In this document: positions 15,137-21,845 of the stretch, one piece after another
Layout: every line of letters begins with the position of its first letter
Position numbering within the stretch: position 1 is the stretch's first letter
Assembly: GCA_020052975.1 (NCBI GenBank)
Contig: JAGVOC010000220.1
Coordinates: 1-21,845 of the forward strand
Length of the DNA stretch: 21,845 nt
Reading direction: 5' to 3'
Source: Desulfobacterales bacterium
Lineage (GTDB): Bacteria; Desulfobacterota; Desulfobacteria; Desulfobacterales; RPRI01
The notes under the pieces: model-generated
The model's database searches: none
Told to the model about the DNA's origin: nothing
The model's input: the letters and a program-made list of their open reading frames with translations, nothing else
Position numbers and translations under genes: made by a program

Positions 15137-16408
15137 TCAGTCTATCTCCCGGCCAAGAGACTCAAGAACTTTCCAGAAATCCGGAAAAGACTTTTCGACA
15201 CATTTTTCATCTTTTATGAATATTCCTGGAATCTTAAGCCCTGCGATCGCGAAACTCATTGCAATCCTGTGATCATTGTATGTATCAATTTCAGCGCCTT
15301 TTGGTGATCCTCCCTTTACGACAAGATCTGTTCCAAGGCACCTTGCCTCTACGCCTGTTTTTGATAGTTCATTTATAACGGCAGACAACCTGTCACTCTC
15401 TTTTTCCCTGAGATGACCCACATTTTTTATTAGTGTGGTGCCTTCGGCAAAAGATGCAACAACGGCAAGTGTCGGAACCATATCGGGCATATCTGCCATA
15501 TCAGTCTCAATTCCGGAAAGCCGTCCACCGGTTACAGAAACACCATCATTTTCAAACAATATTTTACAACCCATCTTTTCAAGCAGCCGGACAAACTTAA
15601 GGTCACCCTGGGAAGATTCTTTTGTAATCCCCGCAACTTTTACCGTGCCTCCTGTAACAGCAGCAGCTGCCCAGAAATACCCTGCCTGTGAACAATCCGG
15701 TTCAACATAAAAAGAACCGGCTTTGTAAACCTGGCCTCCGTCAACAAAAAATCTGGCAAATCCATCACGTTCAACACGTACCCCAAACCCGGCCATTATA
15801 TCAATAGTCATGTCAATGTATGGTTTTGATACAGGCCCTTCAGCGATATATATTTCAATCCCATTCTCGGTATATGGAGCAATCAACAGGACCGAAGAGA
15901 GGTACTGACTGCTGACATTGCACCTTAAATCCATCCTGCCGCCCCTGACTTTCCCTCCTTTAACGATAACAGGAGGACAGCCATTATTGTTTACCGAACT
16001 GGTCCAAATTCCAATGCTGTTTAAACCGTCAAGCAAATCTTTAATCGGGCGTTCAAACATCCGCTTTGTCCCGGTAAGAGTGTATTCACCTTCACCAAGA
16101 GCCGCTACGCCGGTTAATAGACGCATTGATGTTCCGGAATTTCCTAAATATATAGGCTTCTTACAAGCCTTAAGAAGACCATTTGTGCCGTGAACAACAA
16201 TTTCATCATTTACATCTTCGAGTATTTGTACTCCCATCTGTCTCAATGCTTCTATGGTAAAAGCCGTATCTTCACTTTTAAGGCAGTTCTTAATTGTGCA
16301 GATTCCGTCCGATAAGGCTGAAGCAATCAGGAACCGGTGAGAGTAGCTCTTTGACCCCGGAACATTTACTTCGCATGAACTAATATTTCTTGGCAATATT
16401 TCTATCAT
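15137..16408 (-). CDS. aroA: 3-phosphoshikimate 1-carboxyvinyltransferase (EPSP synthase)
   Basis: The protein has 423 residues. PGSKSYSHR is at 17-25, YLGNSGTSMRLLTG at 87-100, RPIKDLLDGL at 121-130, SSQYLSSVLL at 167-176, the catalytic region DMPD (Asp 310), LREKESDRL (Glu 338), and DHRIAMSFAI near the C-terminus. The enzyme joins shikimate 3-phosphate and phosphoenolpyruvate. The PEP-binding loop reads GNSGTSMRLL, in place of GNAGTAMRPL of the E. coli-type enzyme, a divergence seen among deeper-branching members. It starts after a repeat-filled 200-base gap behind aroE with only a weak ribosome site. Confidence 0.94.
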   Translation of the reverse strand: MIEILPRNISSCEVNVPGSKSYSHRFLIASALSDGICTIKNCLKSEDTAFTIEALRQMGVQILEDVNDEIVVHGTNGLLKACKKPIYLGNSGTSMRLLTGVAALGEGEYTLTGTKRMFERPIKDLLDGLNSIGIWTSSVNNNGCPPVIVKGGKVRGGRMDLRCNVSSQYLSSVLLIAPYTENGIEIYIAEGPVSKPYIDMTIDIMAGFGVRVERDGFARFFVDGGQVYKAGSFYVEPDCSQAGYFWAAAAVTGGTVKVAGITKESSQGDLKFVRLLEKMGCKILFENDGVSVTGGRLSGIETDMADMPDMVPTLAVVASFAEGTTLIKNVGHLREKESDRLSAVINELSKTGVEARCLGTDLVVKGGSPKGAEIDTYNDHRIAMSFAIAGLKIPGIFIKDEKCVEKSFPDFWKVLESLGREID

Positions 16409-16434
16409 ATATACTATTTTTTCTCATTAAATTA

Positions 16435-16572
16435 GGACGCCGATTTTCGCCGATATCCGCAGATGGACAGGCTGTTAGGCTGTAGGCTGTTAGCCAATCC
16501 GCCAAACAGTACGGCGGACAGCCTAACAAGCTACAGTCTTCAGACTAAACTTCTGCGTTCATCTGCGTCCAA
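16435..16572. repeat. imperfect palindromic intergenic repeat between aroE and aroA
   Basis: The ends carry inverted CGCAGATG (16458-16465) and CATCTGCG (16560-16567). Inside, CTGTAGGCTGTTAG is mirrored by CTAACAAGCTACAG with two mismatches, and TCCGCC pairs with GGCGGA around the centre. A short direct duplication GGCTGTTAG occurs twice in the left arm. The whole can fold into a long hairpin. It fills most of the aroE-aroA gap and has no coding potential. Confidence 0.7.
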
Positions 16573-16606
16573 AAAGGAAATTCCTGTACAATTAAATTAT
16601 TGCAGA

Positions 16607-17416
16607 TTAAAGAGCATTCAAAACAGCCTTTTTCATAACATCGACCGGAGCTTTTATTCCGGTCCATAATTCAAACTGGAAGGCCCCCTGGTGAACGAAC
16701 ATGGAAACACCATCAATCGTAATGCAGCCTGCCTTTTCAGCTTCTGTCAACAAACGGGTTTTCAACGGATTATAGACGATATCCATCACAACCATACCCT
16801 TTTCAAGATACCTTCTTTCTATCGGCATTACATCCGTATGAGGCGTCATTCCGACAGGAGTCGTATTGATCAAAATATCACAATTCATTTTACCGATATC
16901 GTTTAACGGACGATAATCCGCGGAAAGATCTCCCGCAAGCCGTTCCCCTTTAACCGTGCTCCGGTTTATGACAGTTATTCTTCCGCCTTCTTTCTTTATA
17001 CAGAATCCGACAGCGCGGGCAGCTCCGCCTGCCCCGATGACTGCAATGTTTTTTCCTTTGATCACCGTCTTTTCAGACAAAGCTTTTACCGCGCCAAGTC
17101 CGTCGGAATTATACCCCTTGAGACACCCGCCATTATTTATTATCGTATTTACCGCACCGATTTTTAAAGCAATATCGTCCGCTTCATCCAGGTACTTCAT
17201 TACCTCTATTTTGTGCGGAATCGTAATGCTGGCTCCTTTTATGCCGAGAGTTCTTACCGAGATAAGCGCATTTTTTATATTTTTCACGCCAAAGGCAAGA
17301 TAGATGCCTTTGTAACCGGTAAATTCAAATGCCCTGTTATGCATAACAGGGCTCAAGGTATGGGACACCGGATCACCAAAGACGGCATAAACCGAAGTAT
17401 TTGCGTCGAATATCAT
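16607..17416 (-). CDS. aroE: shikimate dehydrogenase
   Basis: This 269-residue NADPH-dependent enzyme reduces 3-dehydroshikimate. Substrate-binding SHTLSPVMHN is at 18-27, the catalytic Lys 69 is in ITIPHK, Asp 105 in GYNSDG, and the nucleotide loop GAGGAAR lies at 128-134. The C-terminal GAFQFELWTG is typical of the family. The gene is free-standing. There is no fused 3-dehydroquinate dehydratase domain, and none is present elsewhere in the window. The ribosome site AAAGGG lies inside the last codons of pheA; the gap to pheA is 9 bases. Confidence 0.95.
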   Translation of the reverse strand: MIFDANTSVYAVFGDPVSHTLSPVMHNRAFEFTGYKGIYLAFGVKNIKNALISVRTLGIKGASITIPHKIEVMKYLDEADDIALKIGAVNTIINNGGCLKGYNSDGLGAVKALSEKTVIKGKNIAVIGAGGAARAVGFCIKKEGGRITVINRSTVKGERLAGDLSADYRPLNDIGKMNCDILINTTPVGMTPHTDVMPIERRYLEKGMVVMDIVYNPLKTRLLTEAEKAGCITIDGVSMFVHQGAFQFELWTGIKAPVDVMKKAVLNAL

Positions 17417-17425
17417 TTTATCCCT

Positions 17426-18565
17426 TTACCGGCCTGATTTCTTAAACGATCCGTATATGCCTTCGCTTGCCAGCGGGTATGATCCAAGGCATTTCAGGAA
17501 AAGACAAAGTTTTTTCATTTTCTTTATTGTCCCGGCAACAATTTTATCTTCAACATGCCCTTCAAGATCAACGAAGAAAAAATAGCTCCAATTTTCATGC
17601 TTTGTGGGCCTTGACTCAAGTTTAACCATGTTTATCCCTGCTTCGGCAACCGGTTTTAATGCTTTGTACAATGCTCCCGGAACATGAGATGTTACAAACA
17701 TGATGGAAGTTTTGTCGGAACCCGTTCTTTTTATATCATCCTTTCCGATAACAAGAAACCGCGTTGTGTTCCGTGATATATCTTCAATTTTTGATGCCGC
17801 TACCTGAAGATTATAGATGTGCGCTGCCTTGCTGCTTGCAATAGCGGCTGATTTCGGATCATCTGAAGCTTTTCGTGCGGCACGAGCAGTGCTGTCACAT
17901 TCCACAAGAACAGCTCCGGGAAGCTTCTTCTGTATCCATTTCCTGCACTGGGCAAAGGCCTGAGGATGTGAATAAATTATTTCTATTTCACCCGGTGTAT
18001 CACTCTTTGACAGAAGATCGTGGGATATAGGGTGATATAATTCAGCGCATATTTTTAAATCCGATTCAAAAAAAAGGTCAAGAGTATAGTTAACCGAACC
18101 TTCAATGGAATTTTCCACCGGAACCACTCCATAATGGCAAGCCCCTTTTTCAACCTCGCAAAATATATCCCGTATTGTCGTTTGCGGAATAAAGTTAACA
18201 GACTGACCAAAGTAATTAATGGCAGCTATATGTGTAAAAGTAGCCTCAGGACCAAGATAGGCAACCGAATGATTCTTCTGGATTTCACGTGACGCTGCAA
18301 TTATCTCCGCAAATACATGATGAAGGGCGCTTTTGCTCAGCGGCCCTTCATTGAGGCTGTTTAGCCTTTGAATCAGAGTGCTTTCACGTGCAATATCGAG
18401 CACCCTGCTTCCTTTTTCCGCTTTCATCCTGCCTATCTCCCTGGCAAGAAGAAGCCGTTTATTTATAAGATTCAGTATATTACAATCGATTTCATCGATA
18501 GAATTCCGCAAATCAACGATTCCGGTTTCAGGAGTGTTGCTTTTCGTTTTATTGTTTTTTTTCAT
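17426..18565 (-). CDS. pheA: bifunctional chorismate mutase / prephenate dehydratase with ACT domain (P-protein)
   Basis: About 379 residues. An AroQ chorismate mutase domain at about 17-95 (LRNSIDEIDCNILNLINKRL, RMKAEKG) is followed by prephenate dehydratase from 100 (VAYLGPEATFTHIAA) with the catalytic TTRF at 267-270. The ACT regulatory domain carries GALYKAL (297-303) and ESRP (317-320), the pair of motifs that bind feedback phenylalanine. The enzyme makes phenylpyruvate and supplies prephenate to TyrA. The ATG at 18565 is chosen because the frame further upstream (to 18676) encodes only a translated repeat (PLIPPFPKGGKGGF). The ribosome site is weak. It follows aroB' across a 206-base repeat-containing gap. 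Confidence 0.94.
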   Translation of the reverse strand: MKKNNKTKSNTPETGIVDLRNSIDEIDCNILNLINKRLLLAREIGRMKAEKGSRVLDIARESTLIQRLNSLNEGPLSKSALHHVFAEIIAASREIQKNHSVAYLGPEATFTHIAAINYFGQSVNFIPQTTIRDIFCEVEKGACHYGVVPVENSIEGSVNYTLDLFFESDLKICAELYHPISHDLLSKSDTPGEIEIIYSHPQAFAQCRKWIQKKLPGAVLVECDSTARAARKASDDPKSAAIASSKAAHIYNLQVAASKIEDISRNTTRFLVIGKDDIKRTGSDKTSIMFVTSHVPGALYKALKPVAEAGINMVKLESRPTKHENWSYFFFVDLEGHVEDKIVAGTIKKMKKLCLFLKCLGSYPLASEGIYGSFKKSGR

Positions 18566-18599
18566 AACTGTTGTTTTGCCTGTTGCCTTTAGTTTATAT

Positions 18600-18649
18600 G
18601 AAAATCCCCCCTTACCCCCCTTTGGGAAAGGGGGGATGAGGGGATTTTC
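18600..18649. repeat. near-perfect palindrome (GAAAATCCCC...GGGGATTTTC)
   Basis: GAAAATCCCC at the left is mirrored by GGGGATTTTC at the right, and CCCCCCTTT by AAAGGGGGG in the centre, forming a strong hairpin just upstream of pheA. Translated, it gives the PPFPKGGKGGF-like peptide often seen as spurious extensions in bacterial databases. It may act as a processing or pausing element, or be a mobile palindromic repeat. Confidence 0.8.
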
Positions 18650-18681
18650 ATGCTTTGTTGTGTCTGCTCCAGACATGGGGG

Positions 18682-18770
18682 TAGATCGAAGTTCGTTCTT
18701 CGATATTCGATGTACGATATTCGTTATGCGATGTTCCCGATCCCTGCCTCCTGATCCCTGCCCCCTGATT
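18682..18770 (-). repeat. intergenic repeat, G-rich block followed by GAA/TTC-rich block (copy B)
   Basis: Read on the minus strand, tandem CAGGGAT units are followed by GAACATCG and a run of ATCGAA/ACGAAT words with internal symmetry. This matches the order seen at 9921-9985 on the plus strand. It occupies the gap between the aroB' stop and the pheA region. Confidence 0.5.
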
Positions 18771-18771
18771 T

Positions 18772-19764
18772 TTATTTTTCCATTATTGTCTCTTCTATCT
18801 TATAGCCAAAATGTCTCCCCATTTCTTCATAAGAGACTAAAACCTTATCTCCCTTTTTTAAGCTTACAACAGAAACCGGTTTTCCATCCCGTCCTGTCAG
18901 TCTTATCGTTTCGGCATTCTGAAGAATAGTTGAAATCTGTCTGCCTGAAACACCGGCTTTTACAAGCATAAGAGGACGTTTTTCAATTTTTAATCTCCCT
19001 ATGACTGCCGGAGTCATATTCCCGGTGTAATCTGTTATAAGGACCTGATCGCCTGCGCAAAGCTCGGAAAGGTATTTGGTCTTTCCGTCCGGAATCCTTG
19101 TATAGGCATGCACCGCCCCGGCATTAACTCTGAAAGGCCTCGGTAACACATACGGATTTTCAACTGTTTCGGCATGAACAAGAAACAACGCGCTGCTGCT
19201 GTTACCGACAAGCATGCCCTGCCCCGGAACCATGGATGTGCATGTATCAACACATACCCTGTCTCCCATCCCGACAGGAATGATTTCAGTTATCTCGGCT
19301 TCTTCAAGAAGCACCTTATCAGCCGCTGAATTCATAATGGACAATATCTTTCTTAGTTCTGAAACATCGTCAGAATAATAAAGTATGTGCTTTACGCCTT
19401 TTTCAAGTATGCCCCATACTGTCTGTGCTTCTTTAAAGCTTTGAACCATAGCAATGACATCGGCGCCCTTTGCTATAAGATTCTCAAGTGGAATCACGGT
19501 CCAGTCGCTGCACTCAAGAATTACTTTCCTGCTCCGGCAAAGTTTTATTATTTCATCTTCGTCTTCACCGCTCTTTATAGTATAGAAGATGACATCTTTA
19601 CCGATTATTAAATCTCCGTCCTCTGATATTGTCTGAATTTTACCGAGTTCTCTAACTCTTTCCGAATATCCTTCAGGAACAACGATTCCGTCAGCGCCGC
19701 CCTCAAGAGCGGTAGTGACAATATCCTTATTCCACGGATCAGCTTTCACCCATATTTTTCGCAT
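18772..19764 (-). CDS. 3-dehydroquinate synthase II (archaeal-type AroB')
   Basis: About 330 residues of the DHQ synthase II family. The start MRKIWVKADPWNKDIVTTAL is typical, followed by GADGIVVPEG, GDRVCVDTCTSMVPGQGMLV, VNAGAVHAYTRIPDGKTKYLSEL (in part) and the C-terminal EMGRHFGYKIEE. The enzyme oxidatively deaminates and cyclises the product of its upstream neighbour (ADH) to 3-dehydroquinate, bypassing DAHP synthase and classical AroB. The ATG at 19764 is preferred over one five codons upstream because AAGGA lies 7 bases before it. A palindromic element separates it from the ADH synthase gene. Confidence 0.94.
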   Translation of the reverse strand: MRKIWVKADPWNKDIVTTALEGGADGIVVPEGYSERVRELGKIQTISEDGDLIIGKDVIFYTIKSGEDEDEIIKLCRSRKVILECSDWTVIPLENLIAKGADVIAMVQSFKEAQTVWGILEKGVKHILYYSDDVSELRKILSIMNSAADKVLLEEAEITEIIPVGMGDRVCVDTCTSMVPGQGMLVGNSSSALFLVHAETVENPYVLPRPFRVNAGAVHAYTRIPDGKTKYLSELCAGDQVLITDYTGNMTPAVIGRLKIEKRPLMLVKAGVSGRQISTILQNAETIRLTGRDGKPVSVVSLKKGDKVLVSYEEMGRHFGYKIEETIMEK

Positions 19765-19800
19765 TTTCTTATCCTTCATATATATCGAAACAGCAAATCA

Positions 19801-19936
19801 TGACGGCTTCGTAAAAAGTCAAAAATCCTGTCACTCCCGTGAAAACGGGAGTCCAGAACTATTTGAAAAAACTGGATTCCCACTTTCGCTGGAATGACGG
19901 AAAAGAGTAAAAAGCCGACTTTTTACGAAACTATCA
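19801..19936. mobile_element. MITE-like palindromic element inserted between aroA' and aroB'
   Basis: Terminal inverted repeats of 20 bases (19801-19820 and 19917-19936) agree at 17 of 20 positions, each containing GACTTTTTACGAA. Between them a second pair of arms repeats the GTCA(C/T)TCC...GGGA(G/A)TCCAG theme on opposite strands, so nearly the whole 136 bases can form one hairpin. There is no open frame. A further CGTAAAAAGT end-like sequence lies just outside (19950-19959). Related ends occur at 21704-21714. Confidence 0.75.
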
Positions 19937-19993
19937 TTAATTACAACCTCGTAAAAAGTTTCCGCAGGAGCGAAACCTGCCTCACAAACAAGC

Positions 19994-20791
19994 CTACTCA
20001 AGGAGCTTAAGCGCATATTCTACGCTTACGCCATCATGAACTATTGCCGATATAGCCTGGACCATCTTTGTCGGATTTTTATGCTGGAAAACATTACGGC
20101 CAATTGAAGCGCCCGCACCTCCGGCTTCTATCGAGCCTTTTACCATTTCAAGTATCTCCCTGTCTGAATCCATCTTGGGGCCTCCGGCTATGACAACAGG
20201 AATTGAACATCCGGCCACAACTTCTTTAAATGTTTCAACAGACCCGGTGTAAGACACCTTTACAATATCAGCTCCCATTTCATTTCCTACCCTGGCCGCG
20301 TGTTTTATAACATTTACATCGAACTCGTTTTTAATTTTCTCTCCCCTTGGATATATCATTGCAAGAAGCGGCATGCCCCATGTCCTTGCCTCATAGCTCA
20401 CCCTCCCGAAATCCTGGAGCATTTCCTTTTCACCACCATTTCCAAGATTAACATGGATTGAAACCGCGTCTGCTCCAAGCTTGATAGCTTCCTCAACTGA
20501 GCAAACAAGTGTTTTTGCATTCGGATGCGGAGAAAGGTTTGTTGAAGCGGACAGATGAATAATAAGACCTATATCCTTTCCTCTCCGCCTGTGCCCTGCC
20601 CCAACAAGCCCCTTATGTTCAACAATTGCATTTGCACCGCCGTCAGCTACCATTTGTACTGCGCTTTTCATATCCCCGAGACCTTCGATGGGACCTAATG
20701 ATATACCATGATCCATTGGAACAATTACAGTTTTTCCCGTATTCCGGTTAATAATCCGTTCAATCCTGATCTGCTTGCCTGTGATAGTCAT
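19994..20791 (-). CDS. 2-amino-3,7-dideoxy-D-threo-hept-6-ulosonate (ADH) synthase, class I aldolase family (AroA')
   Basis: This 265-residue class I fructose-bisphosphate-aldolase-like enzyme condenses aspartate semialdehyde with a C3-C6 sugar-phosphate-derived donor to ADH in the archaeal-type shikimate entry. Asp 27 (PMDHG), Tyr 147 (MIYPRGE) and the Schiff-base Lys 178 (VKVSYTG) line up with the catalytic trio known for the Methanocaldococcus enzyme. The phosphate-binding VVIAGGPK and the [14 protein letters not shown] segment follow. The ATG at 20791 is chosen because GGGAGGGG is 6 bases upstream; two TTG codons precede it. It is the first enzyme gene behind the attenuator-like leader. 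Confidence 0.92.
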   Translation of the reverse strand: MTITGKQIRIERIINRNTGKTVIVPMDHGISLGPIEGLGDMKSAVQMVADGGANAIVEHKGLVGAGHRRRGKDIGLIIHLSASTNLSPHPNAKTLVCSVEEAIKLGADAVSIHVNLGNGGEKEMLQDFGRVSYEARTWGMPLLAMIYPRGEKIKNEFDVNVIKHAARVGNEMGADIVKVSYTGSVETFKEVVAGCSIPVVIAGGPKMDSDREILEMVKGSIEAGGAGASIGRNVFQHKNPTKMVQAISAIVHDGVSVEYALKLLE

Positions 20792-20817
20792 CAACAACCC
20801 CTCCCTTTTAAATGCAA

Positions 20818-20849
20818 AAGGCCGTGAAGCATTTTATCTCCACGGCCTT
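20818..20849 (-). promoter_or_regulatory. second leader hairpin just ahead of the ADH synthase ribosome site
   Basis: AAGGCCGTG (20849-20841) pairs perfectly with CACGGCCTT (20826-20818) around a 14-base loop. Only a short T-run follows, so it is a weak terminator at best. Its 5' arm can instead pair with the 3' arm of the preceding terminator (GCCGTGG with CCACGGC), giving an alternative fold. The ribosome site GGGAGGGG begins 12 bases further on. Confidence 0.65.
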
Positions 20850-20855
20850 AAAACT

Positions 20856-20893
20856 AAAAAAGCCGTGGGTTCAAGCTCCACCCATGGCTTTTT
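20856..20893 (-). terminator. intrinsic terminator in the leader of the aromatic operon (attenuator)
   Basis: AAAAAGCCATGGGT (20893-20880) pairs with ACCCACGGCTTTTT (20870-20857) in 13 of 14 positions around a 9-base loop. The stem runs into six T's. It lies 20 bases after the stop of the Phe/Tyr-rich leader peptide and before the first enzyme gene, the position of an attenuator. Confidence 0.8.
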
Positions 20894-20913
20894 GCGCTCA
20901 GTATGTAATTACC

Positions 20914-20988
20914 TCAACGCACCACAGGCAGACCGGTGCTAAAGTAGTAACAATAAAAACCGGAAAATCTACCTGTGAATTTATTCAT
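20914..20988 (-). CDS. Phe/Tyr-rich leader peptide of the aromatic operon
   Basis: A 24-codon frame opens with ATG at 20988 behind the purine-rich site GGAGGGGG (21008-21001) and ends with TGA at 20914. Seven of 24 residues are aromatic (4 Phe, 3 Tyr). The core FYCYYF spans codons 11-16, with further Phe at 4 and 8 and no Trp. The end of the frame overlaps a small hairpin (GCACC with GGTGC), and a terminator follows. By analogy with the known pheA leader peptide of enterobacteria, stalling at Phe/Tyr codons when charged tRNA is scarce would alter folding and permit read-through into the operon encoding PheA and TyrA. Confidence 0.75.
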   Translation of the reverse strand: MNKFTGRFSGFYCYYFSTGLPVVR

Positions 20989-21016
20989 CGATTTATTTTT
21001 CCCCCTCCAAAAACCT

Positions 21017-21059
21017 GTTAATTTTCCTGATTTTTATATTGTCAATTATTGCATGTCAA
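21017..21059 (-). promoter_or_regulatory. candidate promoter of the aromatic operon
   Basis: On the minus strand a perfect TTGACA (21059-21054) is followed by TATAAA (21038-21033) with a short 15-base spacer. A second TTGACA (21045-21040) overlaps the spacer and has only a weak -10. A start near 21026 would place the leader-peptide ribosome site within the transcript. It begins just after the stop of the VOC gene. Confidence 0.6.
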
Positions 21060-21067
21060 GCACTTTT

Positions 21068-21643
21068 TCAGTTTTCTTCCAATATCTTTCCTTCGCCCGG
21101 GTAAATCACACGCTGATCAATTGGGGTCTGGTGATAATTTTCGGGCCATCGTCCTGTTTGAGGCTCAGACCCTTCAAGGGCCAGAGAAGAAGGATTAACA
21201 TCTTTCATTTTAGGATTTTTCCTGATGTCGATCCGTGGAACAGGCGCGCTGAATTCAATAGGAATATTATTTGGATCAAATGCATATATGGAATGGATAA
21301 ATCCATGATCCATCAATTCAGATACCCAGATGCCTGCAGCTTCCAGCCTCTCTTTTATTTTCCACAGATCTTCATCGGTTTCAACACCAAAGGAGATATG
21401 ATCAAAAGCAAATGGGCCTTTCACAGGAACACCATGATCCTTCTCCGGTATCTTTTCGACTTCATTCCATTCAAAAAATGCAATCATATCTTTTTCAGAA
21501 ATCTCAAAAAAATAATGCCTGTAGCCGCGGCGCCCCAAACCTGCCACCAGACGCATATGGAGCAAATCACGCCAGAAGCGGATTGTCATATCCATATCTT
21601 TTGTTGCCATCGCAAGATGATTTATTCCTGTGAACTTAAACAT
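21068..21643 (-). CDS. VOC-family (glyoxalase/extradiol dioxygenase-like) metalloprotein
   Basis: A 191-residue protein with the vicinal oxygen chelate fold. The first beta-alpha-beta unit begins TGINHLAMATKDMDMTIRFW with candidate metal ligand His 9. The second unit has FDHISFGV with His 82, and Glu 130 follows in DPNNIPIEFS, completing a His-His-Glu metal site. A polar tail of about 55 residues follows without recognisable motifs. The ribosome site AAGG lies 7 bases upstream of the ATG. Substrate is unknown; members include lyases, dioxygenases and resistance proteins. It precedes the aromatic operon, but that operon has its own promoter and leader, so a functional link is not implied. Confidence 0.8.
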   Translation of the reverse strand: MFKFTGINHLAMATKDMDMTIRFWRDLLHMRLVAGLGRRGYRHYFFEISEKDMIAFFEWNEVEKIPEKDHGVPVKGPFAFDHISFGVETDEDLWKIKERLEAAGIWVSELMDHGFIHSIYAFDPNNIPIEFSAPVPRIDIRKNPKMKDVNPSSLALEGSEPQTGRWPENYHQTPIDQRVIYPGEGKILEEN

Positions 21644-21698
21644 ATCTTACCTTTTTATATCCTGAAACAGCGCAATCCTCCTTAAGCAGACCGGAATG

Positions 21699-21845
21699 AA
21701 GACTTTTTACGGAATTGTCATTCCTTGATACCTTCTTAAAAAGTACAAATTCAGACGGCAAAGTAAAAAGCTCATTATGCAAGGCGCGCGAATCTTGAGG
21801 AATGAAGCGTACTTATTGGTACGCTGCAATGACGAAAGATGAAGC
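21699..21845. repeat. palindromic intergenic repeat, cut by the window edge
   Basis: Upstream of the VOC gene no coding frame is seen. The stretch starts with GACTTTTTACGGAATTGTCA, close to the ends of the element at 19801-19936. It contains an inner inverted repeat GCGTAC-TTATTG-GTACGC (about 21807-21824) and runs off the window at ATGACGAAAGATGAAGC. It is probably a second, different palindromic element with related termini. Confidence 0.55.

Noticed and set aside
20975..21685. 236-codon plus-strand open frame opposite the VOC gene and leader
   Set aside because: It covers the VOC gene on the other strand; the VOC protein has clear fold motifs and a ribosome site, whereas this frame has none.

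Overview
The window reads as chromosomal DNA of a Gram-negative, probably anaerobic bacterium of the Desulfobacterota (former Deltaproteobacteria). This is inferred from an outer-membrane TonB receptor with an ExbB motor protein, from the archaeal-type entry into the shikimate pathway (ADH synthase plus 3-dehydroquinate synthase II), and from palindromic intergenic repeats of a type common in that group. Every convincing gene lies on the minus strand, so transcription runs from high to low coordinates. Genes are tightly packed, often with 4-base ATGA overlaps.

Right part (about 21.7 to 12.7 kb): a VOC-family protein gene is followed by a promoter and a roughly 200-base leader. The leader encodes a short peptide with a dense Phe/Tyr block and then two hairpins, an arrangement that looks like transcription attenuation by aromatic amino acids. 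Next come aroA' (ADH synthase), aroB' (DHQ synthase II), pheA (chorismate mutase/prephenate dehydratase with ACT domain), aroE, aroA, aroK, aroC and tyrA. Together these make prephenate-derived Phe and Tyr, except that no 3-dehydroquinate dehydratase (aroD) is present. Three repeat-filled gaps interrupt this run.

Middle (12.7 to 10.0 kb): btuF, btuC and btuD, a corrinoid ABC importer, follow tyrA without a gap. They therefore seem to be transcribed with the aromatic operon and not from the B12 riboswitch.

Left part (9.9 kb to the window edge): a promoter, a cobalamin riboswitch and an intrinsic terminator precede btuB. The same unit then carries an asparagine-synthase-like ATP-dependent ligase with a Cys-rich tail, a Dph6/MJ0570-like PP-loop protein, a broken cob(I)alamin adenosyltransferase start with a small ORF, and cbiB, cobD, cobU, cobT, cobS and cobC. 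It ends with exbB, cut by the window edge. The logic is uptake of corrinoid through BtuB (powered by ExbB) and BtuFCD, then aminopropanol attachment, nucleotide-loop assembly and lower-ligand attachment. No corrin-ring synthesis gene is present.

The most notable items are the unannotated Phe/Tyr leader peptide with its alternative hairpins, the two PP-loop ligases embedded in the B12 salvage unit, the decayed adenosyltransferase, and a chorismate synthase in which a usually conserved histidine is Gln.
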